From NCBI RefSeq assembly GCF_050433395.1, contig NZ_JBNPXH010000011.1, positions 124,001-188,000 on the forward strand: a stretch of 64,000 nt of DNA, given 5' to 3'. The notes beneath the pieces are model-generated. The model had not been told where the DNA came from and made no database searches. It was given only the letters and a program-made list of their open reading frames with translations. The stretch is from Mobilitalea torta. Its GTDB lineage: Bacteria; Bacillota; Clostridia; Lachnospirales; Lachnospiraceae. Below, one piece after another: positions 1-9,152 of the stretch; the stretch's first letter is position 1, and each line of letters opens with the position of its first letter. A program made the position numbers and the translations under genes.

Positions 1-376
1 TCAGGATGTCGGACTTGGCTATCTGGAGCTGGGACAAACGCTTACCACCCTATCCGGCGGAGAAGGGCAGAGGTTGAAGCTGGCGAAGGAGCTGACCGGC
101 AGCAGTGCGGGCAAAAGAACCCTTTACTTGATGGATGAACCTACAACGGGACTGCATCCAAGGGATATAGAGCATTTTCTCGTATTGCTGGACCGGATGG
201 TGGATGCGGGCAATACGATTGTGGTAGTGGAACACAATCAGCAGATGATCAGAAACAGTGACTGGATCATCGACCTCGGTCCGGAAGGCGGTGACAAGGG
301 AGGATCCATTATTTTTGAAGGAACGCCCAAGGAAATGATAGAGACCGGTAACAGTGTGACGGCAAAATATCTGTAA
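1..376 (+). CDS. uvrA: UvrA-family excinuclease ATPase, C-terminal end (partial)
   Basis: This is the last ~124 residues of a UvrA-type ABC ATPase whose start lies outside the window; the reading frame is open from base 2. UvrA scans DNA for lesions as part of the UvrABC nucleotide-excision repair machine. Visible are the UvrA-specific signature TLSGGEGQRLKLAKEL, the Walker B stretch LYLMDEPTTGLHPRD, the switch His in VVVEHNQQMI and the closing block DWIIDLGPEGGDKGG. The gene ends at a strong terminator, so it closes its transcription unit. Canonical UvrA has GEAQR where this has GEGQR, and the LHPRDIE wording recalls shorter UvrA paralogues (UvrA2-like). Family is near certain; whether it is the housekeeping copy cannot be judged from this end. 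Confidence 0.9.
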   Translation, partial: QDVGLGYLELGQTLTTLSGGEGQRLKLAKELTGSSAGKRTLYLMDEPTTGLHPRDIEHFLVLLDRMVDAGNTIVVVEHNQQMIRNSDWIIDLGPEGGDKGGSIIFEGTPKEMIETGNSVTAKYL

Positions 377-421
377 GAGGAAGTTGGGCATGGAAAATAT
401 AGAAAGACAATAGGGGTGTAT

Positions 422-451
422 AAAAGCTGCTGTATCATTTCAGCAGCTTTT
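422..451 (+). terminator. Rho-independent terminator of the uvrA-type gene
   Basis: A perfect 11-bp stem (AAAAGCTGCTG / CAGCAGCTTTT) with an 8-nt loop is followed by a T-rich tract, 45 bp after the stop codon. Confidence 0.88.
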
Positions 452-482
452 ATAATTTTTATAATCTGCCGGATATGTAAAT

Positions 483-546
483 AGAGCAATATTTGTAAAG
501 GGGAGATAAGGAATCGACCAATAAATCAGTATCAACTTTAGTGCAT
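483..546 (+). promoter_or_regulatory. Conserved 64-bp upstream block, copy A (candidate activator/promoter site)
   Basis: The block starts AGAGCAATAT, holds TGTAA, CCAAT and AGTAT, and ends GTGCAT. The same words in the same spacing, with no gap, recur at 4932-4995; I count 43 of 64 identical positions. Copy A lies 69 bp upstream of the GH105 start and copy B 174 bp upstream of the transporter operon. The likely role is binding of a shared regulator, probably the AraC protein at 16127, but no -10/-35 pair is convincing here. Confidence 0.55.
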
Positions 547-614
547 ATGGTTTACGCTTGAAAGTAAGCTGCGGAAATCTTAAGCCGCAGGTTTAACAGA
601 GAGGAGAAATTAGG

Positions 615-1616
615 ATGGAACTTAATTATAACAGGGAAGAGATTATTAACGTAATTGACAAAGTAGTCAGAAAGACAATGACTATGGATTTAACATGGGA
701 TTGGCCATGCGGTGTAGCCTATTATGGAGTATCCCGTGCCTATAAAATTACAGATAATAAAGAATATTTAGATATGCTGATAAAATGGACAGACGAATAT
801 CTTGAGCTGGGCGAGCTGGGATGGTCTATCAATACCTGTGCCATGGGACATATGCTTATCACGCTATATGAAGAAACGGGGGAAGAAAAATATTGGAAAA
901 TCATAATGAGTAAAGTTGATTTCATCAGGAACAGAGCCAGCAGATTTGCTGACGGTGTCTTGGAGCATTTGGGTTTTAAAGAACAGGCATGGGCAGATAC
1001 CCTGTTTATGGCGGCTTTTTTCCTGCTTAGAATAGGGGTCAAATTACAGGATCAAGAGTTAATTAAGGATGCGTTACATCAATATTACTGGCATATTAAA
1101 TATTTGCAGAACCCTAATACAAGTCTATGGTACCACGGCTATGATAATACTCGCGGTGACCACATGTCAGGATTCCACTGGGGAAGAGCAAATGCCTGGG
1201 CAGCTTATACTATGTCACAGGTTAAAGTGTTTTTAACAAATTGGTTTTTATATCCCCAATGTATGGATATTGAATCTTCTCTTAGAGATCAATTAGCAGC
1301 GCTGAAGCTATTTCAAACGGAGAATGGTTTATGGAGAACCATATTAGACGATGAGATGGCCTATGAAGAGGTATCTGCATCTTGCGGTATCGCAGCAGCG
1401 ATGATCAACAACGGAAATCCGCTTCATATAAAGTATGTTCAAAAATCCCTGGAAGGTATCTTACATAATATAAGTGAGGATGGACGTGTGCTAAACGTAT
1501 CCGGCGGTACCGCTGTCATGAAAGACAGGGAAGGCTATTGCGGTATTCCCAGGGAATGGATGCAGGGGTGGGGCCAAGGCTTAGCGCTTGCCTTTCTATC
1601 TGATCTGCTCAAGTAG
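615..1616 (+). CDS. GH105 unsaturated rhamnogalacturonyl hydrolase
   Basis: This is predicted to hydrolyse the delta-4,5-unsaturated galacturonyl residue left on rhamnogalacturonan oligosaccharides by lyases (YteR/RhiN type, EC 3.2.1.172), in the cytoplasm since no signal peptide is present. The 333-residue length is normal for a GH105 (alpha/alpha)6 barrel. Family marks are WDWPCGVAYYG near residue 28, QAWADTLFM with the probable catalytic Asp at 128, and GFHWGRANAWAAY at about 187-199. The start has GAGGAGA in front. It is first in an operon with GH112 (12-bp gap) and GH43 (4-bp overlap). A PL11 rhamnogalacturonan lyase at 9153 would make its substrate, which supports the rhamnogalacturonan assignment over other unsaturated uronides. 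Confidence 0.9.
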   Translation: MELNYNREEIINVIDKVVRKTMTMDLTWDWPCGVAYYGVSRAYKITDNKEYLDMLIKWTDEYLELGELGWSINTCAMGHMLITLYEETGEEKYWKIIMSKVDFIRNRASRFADGVLEHLGFKEQAWADTLFMAAFFLLRIGVKLQDQELIKDALHQYYWHIKYLQNPNTSLWYHGYDNTRGDHMSGFHWGRANAWAAYTMSQVKVFLTNWFLYPQCMDIESSLRDQLAALKLFQTENGLWRTILDDEMAYEEVSASCGIAAAMINNGNPLHIKYVQKSLEGILHNISEDGRVLNVSGGTAVMKDREGYCGIPREWMQGWGQGLALAFLSDLLK

Positions 1617-1628
1617 GAGGACTGCAGT

Positions 1629-3845
1629 ATGACGAATGGATTGAAAGGGAGCTTTACCTTACCAGGAGAAGCAGGCTATGAGAAATTAACTTTGGAATTA
1701 GCTGAAAAATGGGGGGCAGATGTCATTCGTGACAGTGATGGCACACAATTATCAGATGAAATCATAAGCGCGGGGTACGGTATTTATTCTACAATTTGCA
1801 TTATTAGAGATCATAACGAGTGGGCCAAAGAAAATCTTAATAAATTACAGCAGTGCTTCCTGATTACTAATCCCATGATAGCCGTGAAGGATTATTTATA
1901 CATATACTTAATGGAAGATTTTTTTGCCGGTCAATTTAGAGTAAATGATTCAAAAGAGTCAATTAAATATTGGCAGGTCTATGACCGAACTGCCGGGGAA
2001 GAGGTCAGCAGCGGAAATTGGCACTATGATAGGGAGGCGGGAAATGTAGTAATTACCGGAATTAAACCCTGGCATAAGTACACAGTAAGTTTCATGGCAT
2101 ACCGTATATGGGAAGAGATATCCATGTACAATCATACTACGAATAATTGGGATAAAGAGCATTTAATGCAGATAGATCCGATCTATGAAGAAACGCAAAA
2201 GTACTTACTGGATTGGATGGATAACTGGTGCATCAACCATAAGGAAACAACCGTGGTTCGATTTACTTCCCTATTTTATAATTTTGCTTGGATTTGGGGC
2301 AGTAAGGAAAGAAACCGGCATCTTTTTACCGATTGGGGTTCCTATGATTTTACTGTTAGTTCAAAAGCGCTCGATCTTTTTGCCAAGAAATATGGCTATT
2401 CCATGACTGCTGAGGATTTTGTGAATGGAGGAAAATATCGTGTAAGCCATATTCCCTGTGAACAGCGTAAGCTAGATTGGATGGAGTTTATCAATAATTT
2501 TGTAATAGAGTTCGGAAAGAAATTAATTGGCATTGTACATCGCCATGGCAAATTGGCCTATGTCTTTTATGATGACAGCTGGGTTGGCATGGAGCCTTAC
2601 AATGGAAGATTTCATGAATTTGGCTTTGATGGCCTGATAAAATGTGTTTTCTCCGGCTTTGAGGCCAGGCTATGTTCCGGCGTGGAAGTTGAAACCCACG
2701 AACTTAGACTGCATCCATATTTATTTCCCGTTGGGCTGGGAGGCCTGCCAACCTTCATGGAAGGCGGAAATCCCACCTTAGATGCGAAAAAATACTGGAT
2801 CAATATAAGGCGTGCTCTGCTGCGTGAGCCTGTTGATCGAATTGGCCTGGGTGGATATTTACACCTGGCGGAACCTTATCCGGACTTCTGTGATTATATT
2901 GAAAAGATTGCAGATGAATTCAGATTAATTAAGGAACTGCATCATAGGGGAAAGCCTTATCAGATAAGGACAAAAGCGGCAGTTCTGCACAGCTACGGCA
3001 AGTTGAGATCTTGGACCTTGTCGGGCCATTTCCACGAGACCGATATGCATGATTTGATTCATATTATTGAGGCTTTATCGGGGCTGCCGGTGGAAGTTAG
3101 CTTTATTAGCTTTGAAGATATCCTGCAGGGTGGGTTAAAGGATGTTGATGTGGTAATTAACGCAGGTTATGCAGGCTCAGCATGGAGCGGCGGAAAACAT
3201 TGGGGTAACTGCAGGTGCATCGATCTGCTCACCGAATGGGTATATAAAGGCGGTGCTTTCATCGGCATCAATCAACCGTCTGCCGTAGAAGGTTATGATA
3301 CCTTCTTTCGGATGTCACATGTTCTGGGAATTGACGAAGATACCGGTGCCAGGGTTAGTCATGGAAGATGGAAATATAGGGTGAAGGATCCCTATGGTTT
3401 AGTGCCGGAAGGGGCTGCAATAAAGCCCAGGGACAGAATATATCTTACCGATGGATCAGCTGAAGTTCTAAGTGCGGCAGAGGGAATGTTAACGGTAACC
3501 TCTAATTGCTTTGGTAAAGGCAAGGGCATTTACTTACCGTCCTTTGAAATTAGCATGGAGAATACACGGCTGCTTCTTAACTTGATTTGTTTTGCCGGCA
3601 ATAAGTTAAATGAAACAAAATATATAACAGACAATCTATTTACGGAGTGTGCTTATTATCCGGAAAGTAAGAGTTTGGTTGTTATTAATAATAGTGAACA
3701 GGCACAAAGGACTTCTGTAGATACAGAATATGGGAAGCAATCGGTGGATTTAGAGCCTTATGATACGGTTGTTATACGCATTGGGGATAAACGGGAAAAA
3801 GGTAAACAAAGTCCTATTCTGCAGGAAAAGGGAGATGGCATATGA
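1629..3845 (+). CDS. GH112 galactosyl phosphorylase, probably D-galactosyl-beta-1,4-L-rhamnose phosphorylase
   Basis: GH112 enzymes phosphorolyse beta-galactosides to alpha-galactose 1-phosphate. The family contains lacto-N-biose/galacto-N-biose phosphorylases and the galactosyl-1,4-rhamnose phosphorylase described from Clostridium phytofermentans (EC 2.4.1.247). The 738-residue length fits. The N-terminus LPGEAGYEKLTLELAEKWG followed by GADVIRDSDGTQL is typical, and YDDSW at 314-318 falls where the acid Asp of the bifidobacterial enzyme (D313) is found. A C-terminal beta domain ends in DLEPYDTVVIRI. There is no signal peptide. The start follows GGAGG with a 7-nt gap. Lying between GH105 and GH43 in an RG-I locus favours galactosyl-rhamnose as substrate over lacto-N-biose. 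Family is certain; specificity is inferred. Confidence 0.9.
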   Translation: MTNGLKGSFTLPGEAGYEKLTLELAEKWGADVIRDSDGTQLSDEIISAGYGIYSTICIIRDHNEWAKENLNKLQQCFLITNPMIAVKDYLYIYLMEDFFAGQFRVNDSKESIKYWQVYDRTAGEEVSSGNWHYDREAGNVVITGIKPWHKYTVSFMAYRIWEEISMYNHTTNNWDKEHLMQIDPIYEETQKYLLDWMDNWCINHKETTVVRFTSLFYNFAWIWGSKERNRHLFTDWGSYDFTVSSKALDLFAKKYGYSMTAEDFVNGGKYRVSHIPCEQRKLDWMEFINNFVIEFGKKLIGIVHRHGKLAYVFYDDSWVGMEPYNGRFHEFGFDGLIKCVFSGFEARLCSGVEVETHELRLHPYLFPVGLGGLPTFMEGGNPTLDAKKYWINIRRALLREPVDRIGLGGYLHLAEPYPDFCDYIEKIADEFRLIKELHHRGKPYQIRTKAAVLHSYGKLRSWTLSGHFHETDMHDLIHIIEALSGLPVEVSFISFEDILQGGLKDVDVVINAGYAGSAWSGGKHWGNCRCIDLLTEWVYKGGAFIGINQPSAVEGYDTFFRMSHVLGIDEDTGARVSHGRWKYRVKDPYGLVPEGAAIKPRDRIYLTDGSAEVLSAAEGMLTVTSNCFGKGKGIYLPSFEISMENTRLLLNLICFAGNKLNETKYITDNLFTECAYYPESKSLVVINNSEQAQRTSVDTEYGKQSVDLEPYDTVVIRIGDKREKGKQSPILQEKGDGI

Positions 3846-4846
3846 GTGCAAGAACAGTTCATGGGGCAGCAGATGAGACAGCCTATCTATTTGCTTATTT
3901 TACAGGTAATACCCCTGAAGAAGAGCAGCTTCACTACGGCGTAAGCCGGAACGGTTTTGATTTTAAAGCGTTGAATAATGGAAAGCCGGTTATGACTTCA
4001 AGCTTAGGAAGCGGCTGCATGCGAGATCCCTTTCTATTCAAGGGAGAAGACGGGTTCTATTATATTTTAGCTACAGATATGAAAAGCTCATTAGGATGGT
4101 CCAATAATCATGCGATTGTTATATATAAAACAGCCGATCTGGTTAAGATCCTTGACAGTACCCGGATTAACTATCATGATTTTTATTCAACAGTTCATTG
4201 TGTGCGGGCCTGGGCACCTCAAGCAATCTGGTGCCCTGAAAAGAATGCATATATGATTTACCTGGCAATTGAAAATCCGGAAGATAACCGGGGAACCGTA
4301 ATGTGGCGCCACTATGCACAAAATTTGATGGATTATCATACTTATACGGAACCTGAGTTTATGCTGGAACCAACCGATGGGCAGGGCGGTGCGATTGACG
4401 GTGATATTATCTATGACAGCATAAATAAAAGGTATATCATGTTCTATGATGGGAAGAGAATTGCGGTATCCGATCACATCAGTGGTGTGTTTATTGGGAT
4501 AGATCCATCTACAGGCAAGGAGTTCCAACGGCTTCCCATGTTGACGGAAGACGGCAGCGATATGGCTGTGGAAGGATCTAATATTTATAAAATAACCGGT
4601 AAAGACCAGTGGATTATTGCGGCGGACGGTACCTCGTTTAATGGCGGCCGCTATGCCCTGGCGGAGACAAAGGATTTTATCCATTATCGCCAATTACAGG
4701 ATAATGAGTATTCCTTTGACTTTACACCTCGTCATGGCTATGTCATTCCAATTACTGAGAGCCAGCTTCAAAAGCTGTTTGATGCCTATGGGAAAGTCGA
4801 AATTTATGAAAGAGAGCAGACAGGGAAGGGACCGGCCTTTATGTGA
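3842..4846 (+). CDS. GH43-family glycosidase (pectin side-chain trimming)
   Basis: This 334-residue protein looks like a single five-bladed beta-propeller of GH43, whose members remove arabinofuranosyl, xylosyl or galactosyl units. The three expected acidic positions are visible: the base in CMRDPFLFK (Asp62), the pKa-tuning Asp region after AWAPQAIWCPEKN and AIDGDIIYD, and the acid in VEGSNIYKI (Glu244). No signal peptide is present, so it acts on imported oligosaccharides. Its ATG overlaps the GH112 stop (ATGA), implying coupled translation. A terminator follows. The exact linkage is unknown; arabinan or galactan stubs on RG-I are the natural candidates. Confidence 0.82.
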   Translation: MSARTVHGAADETAYLFAYFTGNTPEEEQLHYGVSRNGFDFKALNNGKPVMTSSLGSGCMRDPFLFKGEDGFYYILATDMKSSLGWSNNHAIVIYKTADLVKILDSTRINYHDFYSTVHCVRAWAPQAIWCPEKNAYMIYLAIENPEDNRGTVMWRHYAQNLMDYHTYTEPEFMLEPTDGQGGAIDGDIIYDSINKRYIMFYDGKRIAVSDHISGVFIGIDPSTGKEFQRLPMLTEDGSDMAVEGSNIYKITGKDQWIIAADGTSFNGGRYALAETKDFIHYRQLQDNEYSFDFTPRHGYVIPITESQLQKLFDAYGKVEIYEREQTGKGPAFM

Positions 4847-4874
4847 AGGCTTCAATAAAATAATATAAGTTGTG

Positions 4875-4907
4875 AAATAGTCTGCCTTTTTGAAGCGGAC
4901 TATTTTT
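4875..4907 (+). terminator. Terminator of the GH105-GH112-GH43 operon
   Basis: The stem AAATAGTC / GACTATTT has a pair of GC steps nearer the loop and the 3' arm runs into TTTTT, 29 bp after the GH43 stop. Confidence 0.75.
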
Positions 4908-4931
4908 GCTTTATAGATATCCCGTGAAAAA

Positions 4932-4995
4932 AGAGCAATATATGTAATGTAGGTGTGGCTAAATAGCCAATATATAAGTATCTATCTTTGTGCAT
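4932..4995 (+). promoter_or_regulatory. Conserved 64-bp upstream block, copy B
   Basis: This is the partner of the block at 483-546, with the same ordered words (AGAGCAATAT, TGTAA, CCAAT, AGTAT, GTGCAT) at identical spacing. It lies in the 322-bp gap 4847-5168 before the importer operon. The rest of that gap is AT-rich, with TATAAT-like words near 5003 and 5023 but no clear -35. I see no gene in it. Confidence 0.55.
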
Positions 4996-5168
4996 TTACA
5001 ATATAATTAGCATGTATTTACATATAACATTTGGATGATTAGTATAAATAAGGCGGTGGATAATAGCAAAAACCATATGCTAAAAAACAATAATAACAAT
5101 CAGGTTTTCTATAATAATTAGAGCAAGCTTATAAAAATGACACAAAAATCTACTTAAGGAGATCGATT

Positions 5169-6107
5169 ATGAAAGATGGAAGAGCAAGGATGAATATAAG
5201 AAAAAGGATAGGTATTAATTTTAAAAGGTATTGGCAGTTATATCTGATGCTTTTGGTACCGCTTTCTTTTGTACTTGTATTTAACTATTTACCATACTCC
5301 GGGCTTCGTATGGCATTCATGGACTATAAACCGGCCAAAGGATGGGATAGCGCCTGGGTGGGATTTAAAACTTTTGAAAGGGTGTTTTCTGATCAGGATT
5401 TCTGGCGTGCGCTTCGTAATACGGTAGGGATGAACCTTTTGCAGCTGGCAGCAGGTTTTCCTGCTCCAATTATTCTGGCCTTGCTGTTAAATGAGCTGCA
5501 TGTCATGCGCTTTAAACGGGTATCGCAGACCGTATTATATCTGCCGCATTTTCTTTCCTCGGTAATTGTTGCATCAGTGGCATATACACTTTTTAAAACG
5601 GATAGCGGTATGATTAACGTGGCGTTGATGAAAGCCGGAGCAATAGCACAGGGTATTCCCTTCCTTACCGAGAAATATCACTGGGTTGTAACCTTCATTT
5701 TAATCAATGTCTGGCAAGGGATTGGGTGGGGATCCATTCTTTATCTGTCGGCAATAACCGGTATAAACAGTGAGCTTTATGAAGCTGCTGCTGTGGATGG
5801 TGCGGGCCGGTTTAAAAGGCTGAGACATATAACATTACCCGGAATCAAGCCAACGATTGTTATGATGCTGATTTTAAATATCGGCGGTCTGATCGGCTCA
5901 AATTTTGAGCGTTTAACTGCTTTCGGCAACATTAATGTCAGGGAAGTTCAATACCAATTATCGATTTATGTATTTGAAAAGGGGATCCGAGGGGGAGGCT
6001 TCTCCCGTTCAACTGCTGTCGGATTGTTTGGTTCACTGGTATCACTTGGTCTTGTCCTTCTGTCTGACAGGATTTCAAAATCTCTCGGTGAAGATGGCTT
6101 GATATAG
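5169..6107 (+). CDS. ABC sugar transporter permease, LplB family
   Basis: This is one of two membrane subunits of an oligosaccharide importer. The 312-residue protein has a cytoplasmic basic N-terminus (residues 1-20), about six hydrophobic segments beginning at YLMLLVPLSFVLVF, and the EAA coupling loop ELYEAAAVDGAGRFKRL at about 202-218, which contacts the ATPase. AAGGAG stands 7 nt before the ATG. It is followed after 11 bp by the partner permease and then by the binding lipoprotein. No ATPase gene is in the locus; importers of this class in Firmicutes often share an MsmX/MsiK-type ATPase coded elsewhere. Substrate is inferred to be rhamnogalacturonan oligosaccharides from context. Confidence 0.9.
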   Translation: MKDGRARMNIRKRIGINFKRYWQLYLMLLVPLSFVLVFNYLPYSGLRMAFMDYKPAKGWDSAWVGFKTFERVFSDQDFWRALRNTVGMNLLQLAAGFPAPIILALLLNELHVMRFKRVSQTVLYLPHFLSSVIVASVAYTLFKTDSGMINVALMKAGAIAQGIPFLTEKYHWVVTFILINVWQGIGWGSILYLSAITGINSELYEAAAVDGAGRFKRLRHITLPGIKPTIVMMLILNIGGLIGSNFERLTAFGNINVREVQYQLSIYVFEKGIRGGGFSRSTAVGLFGSLVSLGLVLLSDRISKSLGEDGLI

Positions 6108-6118
6108 GAGGAAAAACG

Positions 6119-7039
6119 TTGAAAAATGTGATGAATAGAAATATAAAATCCCGTAAAACAAATTCATGGAGCATGGATCGTTTTGGCGTGGCTGATATCA
6201 TAATTATGCTTTTTATTACACTGCTGTGCCTGACTTGCATATTGCCATTTTTGCATGTTGCAGCAAAAAGTATTTCATCCGATACGGCAGTACTGGCGAA
6301 AGAGGTTTATTTCTGGCCAAAAGGTTTTGTGTTCGCGGCATACGAGCGAGTGTTTAAAAGTGCTATTCTGATGAGGCAATTAGGCTTTACCGCATTAATT
6401 ACCCTTTTGCAGACGGCACTTCGTCTGACACTGCTTGCACTATGTGCCTATCCTTTGTCACGCCGCTATTTACCGGGCCGTTGGCTGATAACTTTATATA
6501 TTTTGATTTCTATGTATTTTGGTGCCGGATTGATACCATTCTTTTTGACACTCAAGAATTTAAACTTGATTGATACCATATGGGTATTGATACTGCCGGG
6601 AGGCTTTAGTGCCTTTGATATGATAATTATGAGGACATTCTTTATGAACTCAATTCCGGATTCCCTGGAGGAATCAGCCATTATAGACGGTGCCAGTCAT
6701 TTCCGTATTTTAACCCAGATTTATATTCCCCTTAGTAAACCTGTTTTTGCCACTTTGGCATTGTTTGCAGCGGTTGGAAGATGGAATGGATTTGGAGATG
6801 CAATGTATTTTGTAAGTGATCGAAAATTACATCCGATACAACTGTTTCTTTATAATATGATATTGAGTGCAAAGCCTTCAGAAACCTTATTAAACGAATC
6901 CCAGATCGGAGTTGTTTTGCCGCCTGAGACGCTGCAGGCTGCCATGATTATGTTCGCTACAATCCCTATTTTAATCGTGTATCCGTTTTTACAAAAGTAT
7001 TTTGTGAAAGGCGTCATGATTGGAGCTGTAAAAGGTTAG
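6119..7039 (+). CDS. ABC sugar transporter permease, YtcP-like (MalG-type)
   Basis: This is the second membrane subunit of the importer. The 306-residue protein has six predicted spans, the EAA-type loop SLEESAIIDGASHF near residues 182-195, and the usual C-terminal ending QKYFVKGVMIGAVKG shared by this permease family. The start is TTG, chosen because GGAGG sits 7 nt upstream and overlaps the stop of the preceding gene. It pairs with the LplB-type protein just before it and with the lipoprotein after it. Confidence 0.9.
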   Translation: MKNVMNRNIKSRKTNSWSMDRFGVADIIIMLFITLLCLTCILPFLHVAAKSISSDTAVLAKEVYFWPKGFVFAAYERVFKSAILMRQLGFTALITLLQTALRLTLLALCAYPLSRRYLPGRWLITLYILISMYFGAGLIPFFLTLKNLNLIDTIWVLILPGGFSAFDMIIMRTFFMNSIPDSLEESAIIDGASHFRILTQIYIPLSKPVFATLALFAAVGRWNGFGDAMYFVSDRKLHPIQLFLYNMILSAKPSETLLNESQIGVVLPPETLQAAMIMFATIPILIVYPFLQKYFVKGVMIGAVKG

Positions 7040-7059
7040 AAAGATTATATTTATGTTTT

Positions 7060-7085
7060 CAAAAGAAATAACCATTATTTCTTTG
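7060..7085 (+). other. Small hairpin between permease and binding-protein genes
   Basis: An AT-rich inverted repeat (CAAAAGAAATAA / TTATTTCTTTG, one bulged A) lies between the permease stop and the lipoprotein ribosome site. It lacks a T tract. Its position suits an mRNA-stabilising stem that lifts expression of the binding protein, as in other sugar-importer operons. Confidence 0.35.
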
Positions 7086-7115
7086 AGATAATTAATAAAA
7101 AAGGGAGGATTTACA

Positions 7116-8939
7116 ATGAAAAAGATGTGGAAAAGAGTTTCTTCCATGGTGCTTATTGCAGCATTAACGATTTCCTTGGCAGCTTGTGCTAATCAAGAAA
7201 AAAAGAATGATGCAGATGCTAATGCACCAGAGAACAGCGATCCTGGGGCTACCACCGCTACGGCTGTTCCGGATGAGAACGAGCAAGAAAAGGACAAAGA
7301 TCTGTCTTACAGTGGGTTTAACCCGCTTGACTACGGAATGGAGCCTTTTGAAAACAAGGTAAAGATTAAGATTCCTGTATTTGATCGTGCAGATCCTAAT
7401 GTACCGGTTGTAAATGATAATTATTATACCCGGTGGATTAACGAGAATTTTGGTGTGAACATGAACGTGGAAGTGGAGTTTATTCCAATCACCCGTTCTG
7501 ATACAATGGGCTCCTATAATTTACTCCTTGCTTCCGGTGATTGGCCTACCGTTTTCATGGAGTATGATTGGGATAAGGTATGCCAGTGGTCATTTGACGG
7601 TGCTCTTAAAACATTTGACTTAGAGGCGTTCAAATCCACTGCCCCTGTTTGGTTTGAAAAAGCGGGCGGTCAGGAAATGTTTGATTTATTCAAGCTCAAG
7701 GATGGATATACCTTTGCCCCTGCTCTGCGTCCCGAATGGAATACCTTTGGCACCTTTGTAGTATTCTATCGCAAGGATTGGTACAAAAAGGCGGGACTGG
7801 AACTGCCAAAAACCTACGATGAATATTTTAATGCAATGAAAACCTTTATTGAATTAGGATATACCAATGGCATTCCCCCTCTTCCTAAGGGACCGTTTTC
7901 TGAGAATTATCAGCCGGGTGCCTTTGCTGAGTGGCCGCGTGATGAGGAAGCATGGGTTATGCACTCTGGGGTAACTGTAGCGCCTCTTTCCTATGAGCCG
8001 ATGCGAGAGGCATTAAGACGTGAAAACAGAGAGTATAATGCGGGCTTCTTCTCAAATGAATTTGAGATCGATGCAGGTAATAACTCTGCTGATACGGCGA
8101 ACTTTGTCAACGGTAATACCTATCAATATGGTATGTGGCTTTCATCGGATATGCCGGATTTACGCGCTTTCTATGAGAAGAACCCGGATGCCGAGCTGGG
8201 CATTATCGGTAATACTACGGTTTACTTTGACCGTTATCAAGCAGGGCTGACAGAGGTTCCTCATGGTCGTGCAGCTAATCCGGCCGGTATGTTTGTTGGA
8301 TTTTCTGACAAGGCAACGGATGATGAGCTTAAGGCTGCCTGGCTTTATATGGAGTGGATGGCACAACCTGATGTATTGTTCTTTATGCAGAACGGTGTAG
8401 AGGGCGAGACATATACCCTTAATGATAAGGGATTACCTATAATGAATGTTGAGTATAACGGTGAAAAGAAGATTGGCTTTGGTTCAAATAAGGATTACTG
8501 GTGTATCGCAGTTGAAGTTAAGCAGATTGGTACGATGGAGGATACGATAGCGGGACTTGTACCACAGGATATTCCCCAGGACTTTACACAGGAACTTATC
8601 GATTTATATCACATATCTGTACAAAAGAATGTTGTAGACGGTTTGATTTATCCGGATCCTTACTTCTCTGTTCCGATTGAGACAGTTAATCTGTACGCCG
8701 GCGATTTGCGTTCACTTTTTATCGAGGCGGCAACAAAGCTTGTAAAGTGTAAACCGGAAGAATTTGATGCCTTATATGATAAGTATGCACAACAGTATTT
8801 GGATGCAGGCTATAGGGAGATTATGGAAGAACGTTTGCAGGCATTTCAGGATGGAAATGCGTCCAAATTGTTTGATATAGCGGCAGGACGTAAGCCTTTT
8901 GTACCGTCAGATATATCAAAAATTGCGGTCTATAAGTAA
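7116..8939 (+). CDS. Extracellular solute-binding lipoprotein, LplA-type
   Basis: This is the substrate-capturing subunit of the importer, tethered to the outer face of the membrane. A type II signal peptide (MKKMWKRVSSMVLIAALTIS) ends in the lipobox LAAC with the lipidated Cys at 24. An acidic, Asn/Glu-rich linker (25-65) precedes a large two-lobed binding domain. At 607 residues it is of the long class that accompanies LplB/YtcP permeases. AGGGAGG stands just before the ATG. An inferred RG-I oligosaccharide ligand rests on the neighbouring GH105, GH112 and PL11 genes. Confidence 0.88.
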   Translation: MKKMWKRVSSMVLIAALTISLAACANQEKKNDADANAPENSDPGATTATAVPDENEQEKDKDLSYSGFNPLDYGMEPFENKVKIKIPVFDRADPNVPVVNDNYYTRWINENFGVNMNVEVEFIPITRSDTMGSYNLLLASGDWPTVFMEYDWDKVCQWSFDGALKTFDLEAFKSTAPVWFEKAGGQEMFDLFKLKDGYTFAPALRPEWNTFGTFVVFYRKDWYKKAGLELPKTYDEYFNAMKTFIELGYTNGIPPLPKGPFSENYQPGAFAEWPRDEEAWVMHSGVTVAPLSYEPMREALRRENREYNAGFFSNEFEIDAGNNSADTANFVNGNTYQYGMWLSSDMPDLRAFYEKNPDAELGIIGNTTVYFDRYQAGLTEVPHGRAANPAGMFVGFSDKATDDELKAAWLYMEWMAQPDVLFFMQNGVEGETYTLNDKGLPIMNVEYNGEKKIGFGSNKDYWCIAVEVKQIGTMEDTIAGLVPQDIPQDFTQELIDLYHISVQKNVVDGLIYPDPYFSVPIETVNLYAGDLRSLFIEAATKLVKCKPEEFDALYDKYAQQYLDAGYREIMEERLQAFQDGNASKLFDIAAGRKPFVPSDISKIAVYK

Positions 8940-8982
8940 ATACTATTAATTACTGTAAGTAAAGATACCTACTGGAATAATT

Positions 8983-9022
8983 GAAAATTGCCTATCATCC
9001 CAATGGGATATAGGCAATTTTC
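8983..9022 (+). terminator. Terminator of the RG-I importer operon
   Basis: A 13-bp stem (GAAAATTGCCTAT / ATAGGCAATTTTC) encloses an inner ATCCC/GGGAT pairing. The 3' arm supplies TTTT. It separates the importer operon from the lyase gene. Confidence 0.85.
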
Positions 9023-9152
9023 TTAAAGATGAGCACTACACAGCTGATTTTGTGCAACCAACATCAGTTCTATAAATATTACCACAGTTTAAGGATTATG
9101 TAATCAATTACATGAAAAAAATAAAATCGAATAAAATAAGGAGGAAAACAAC

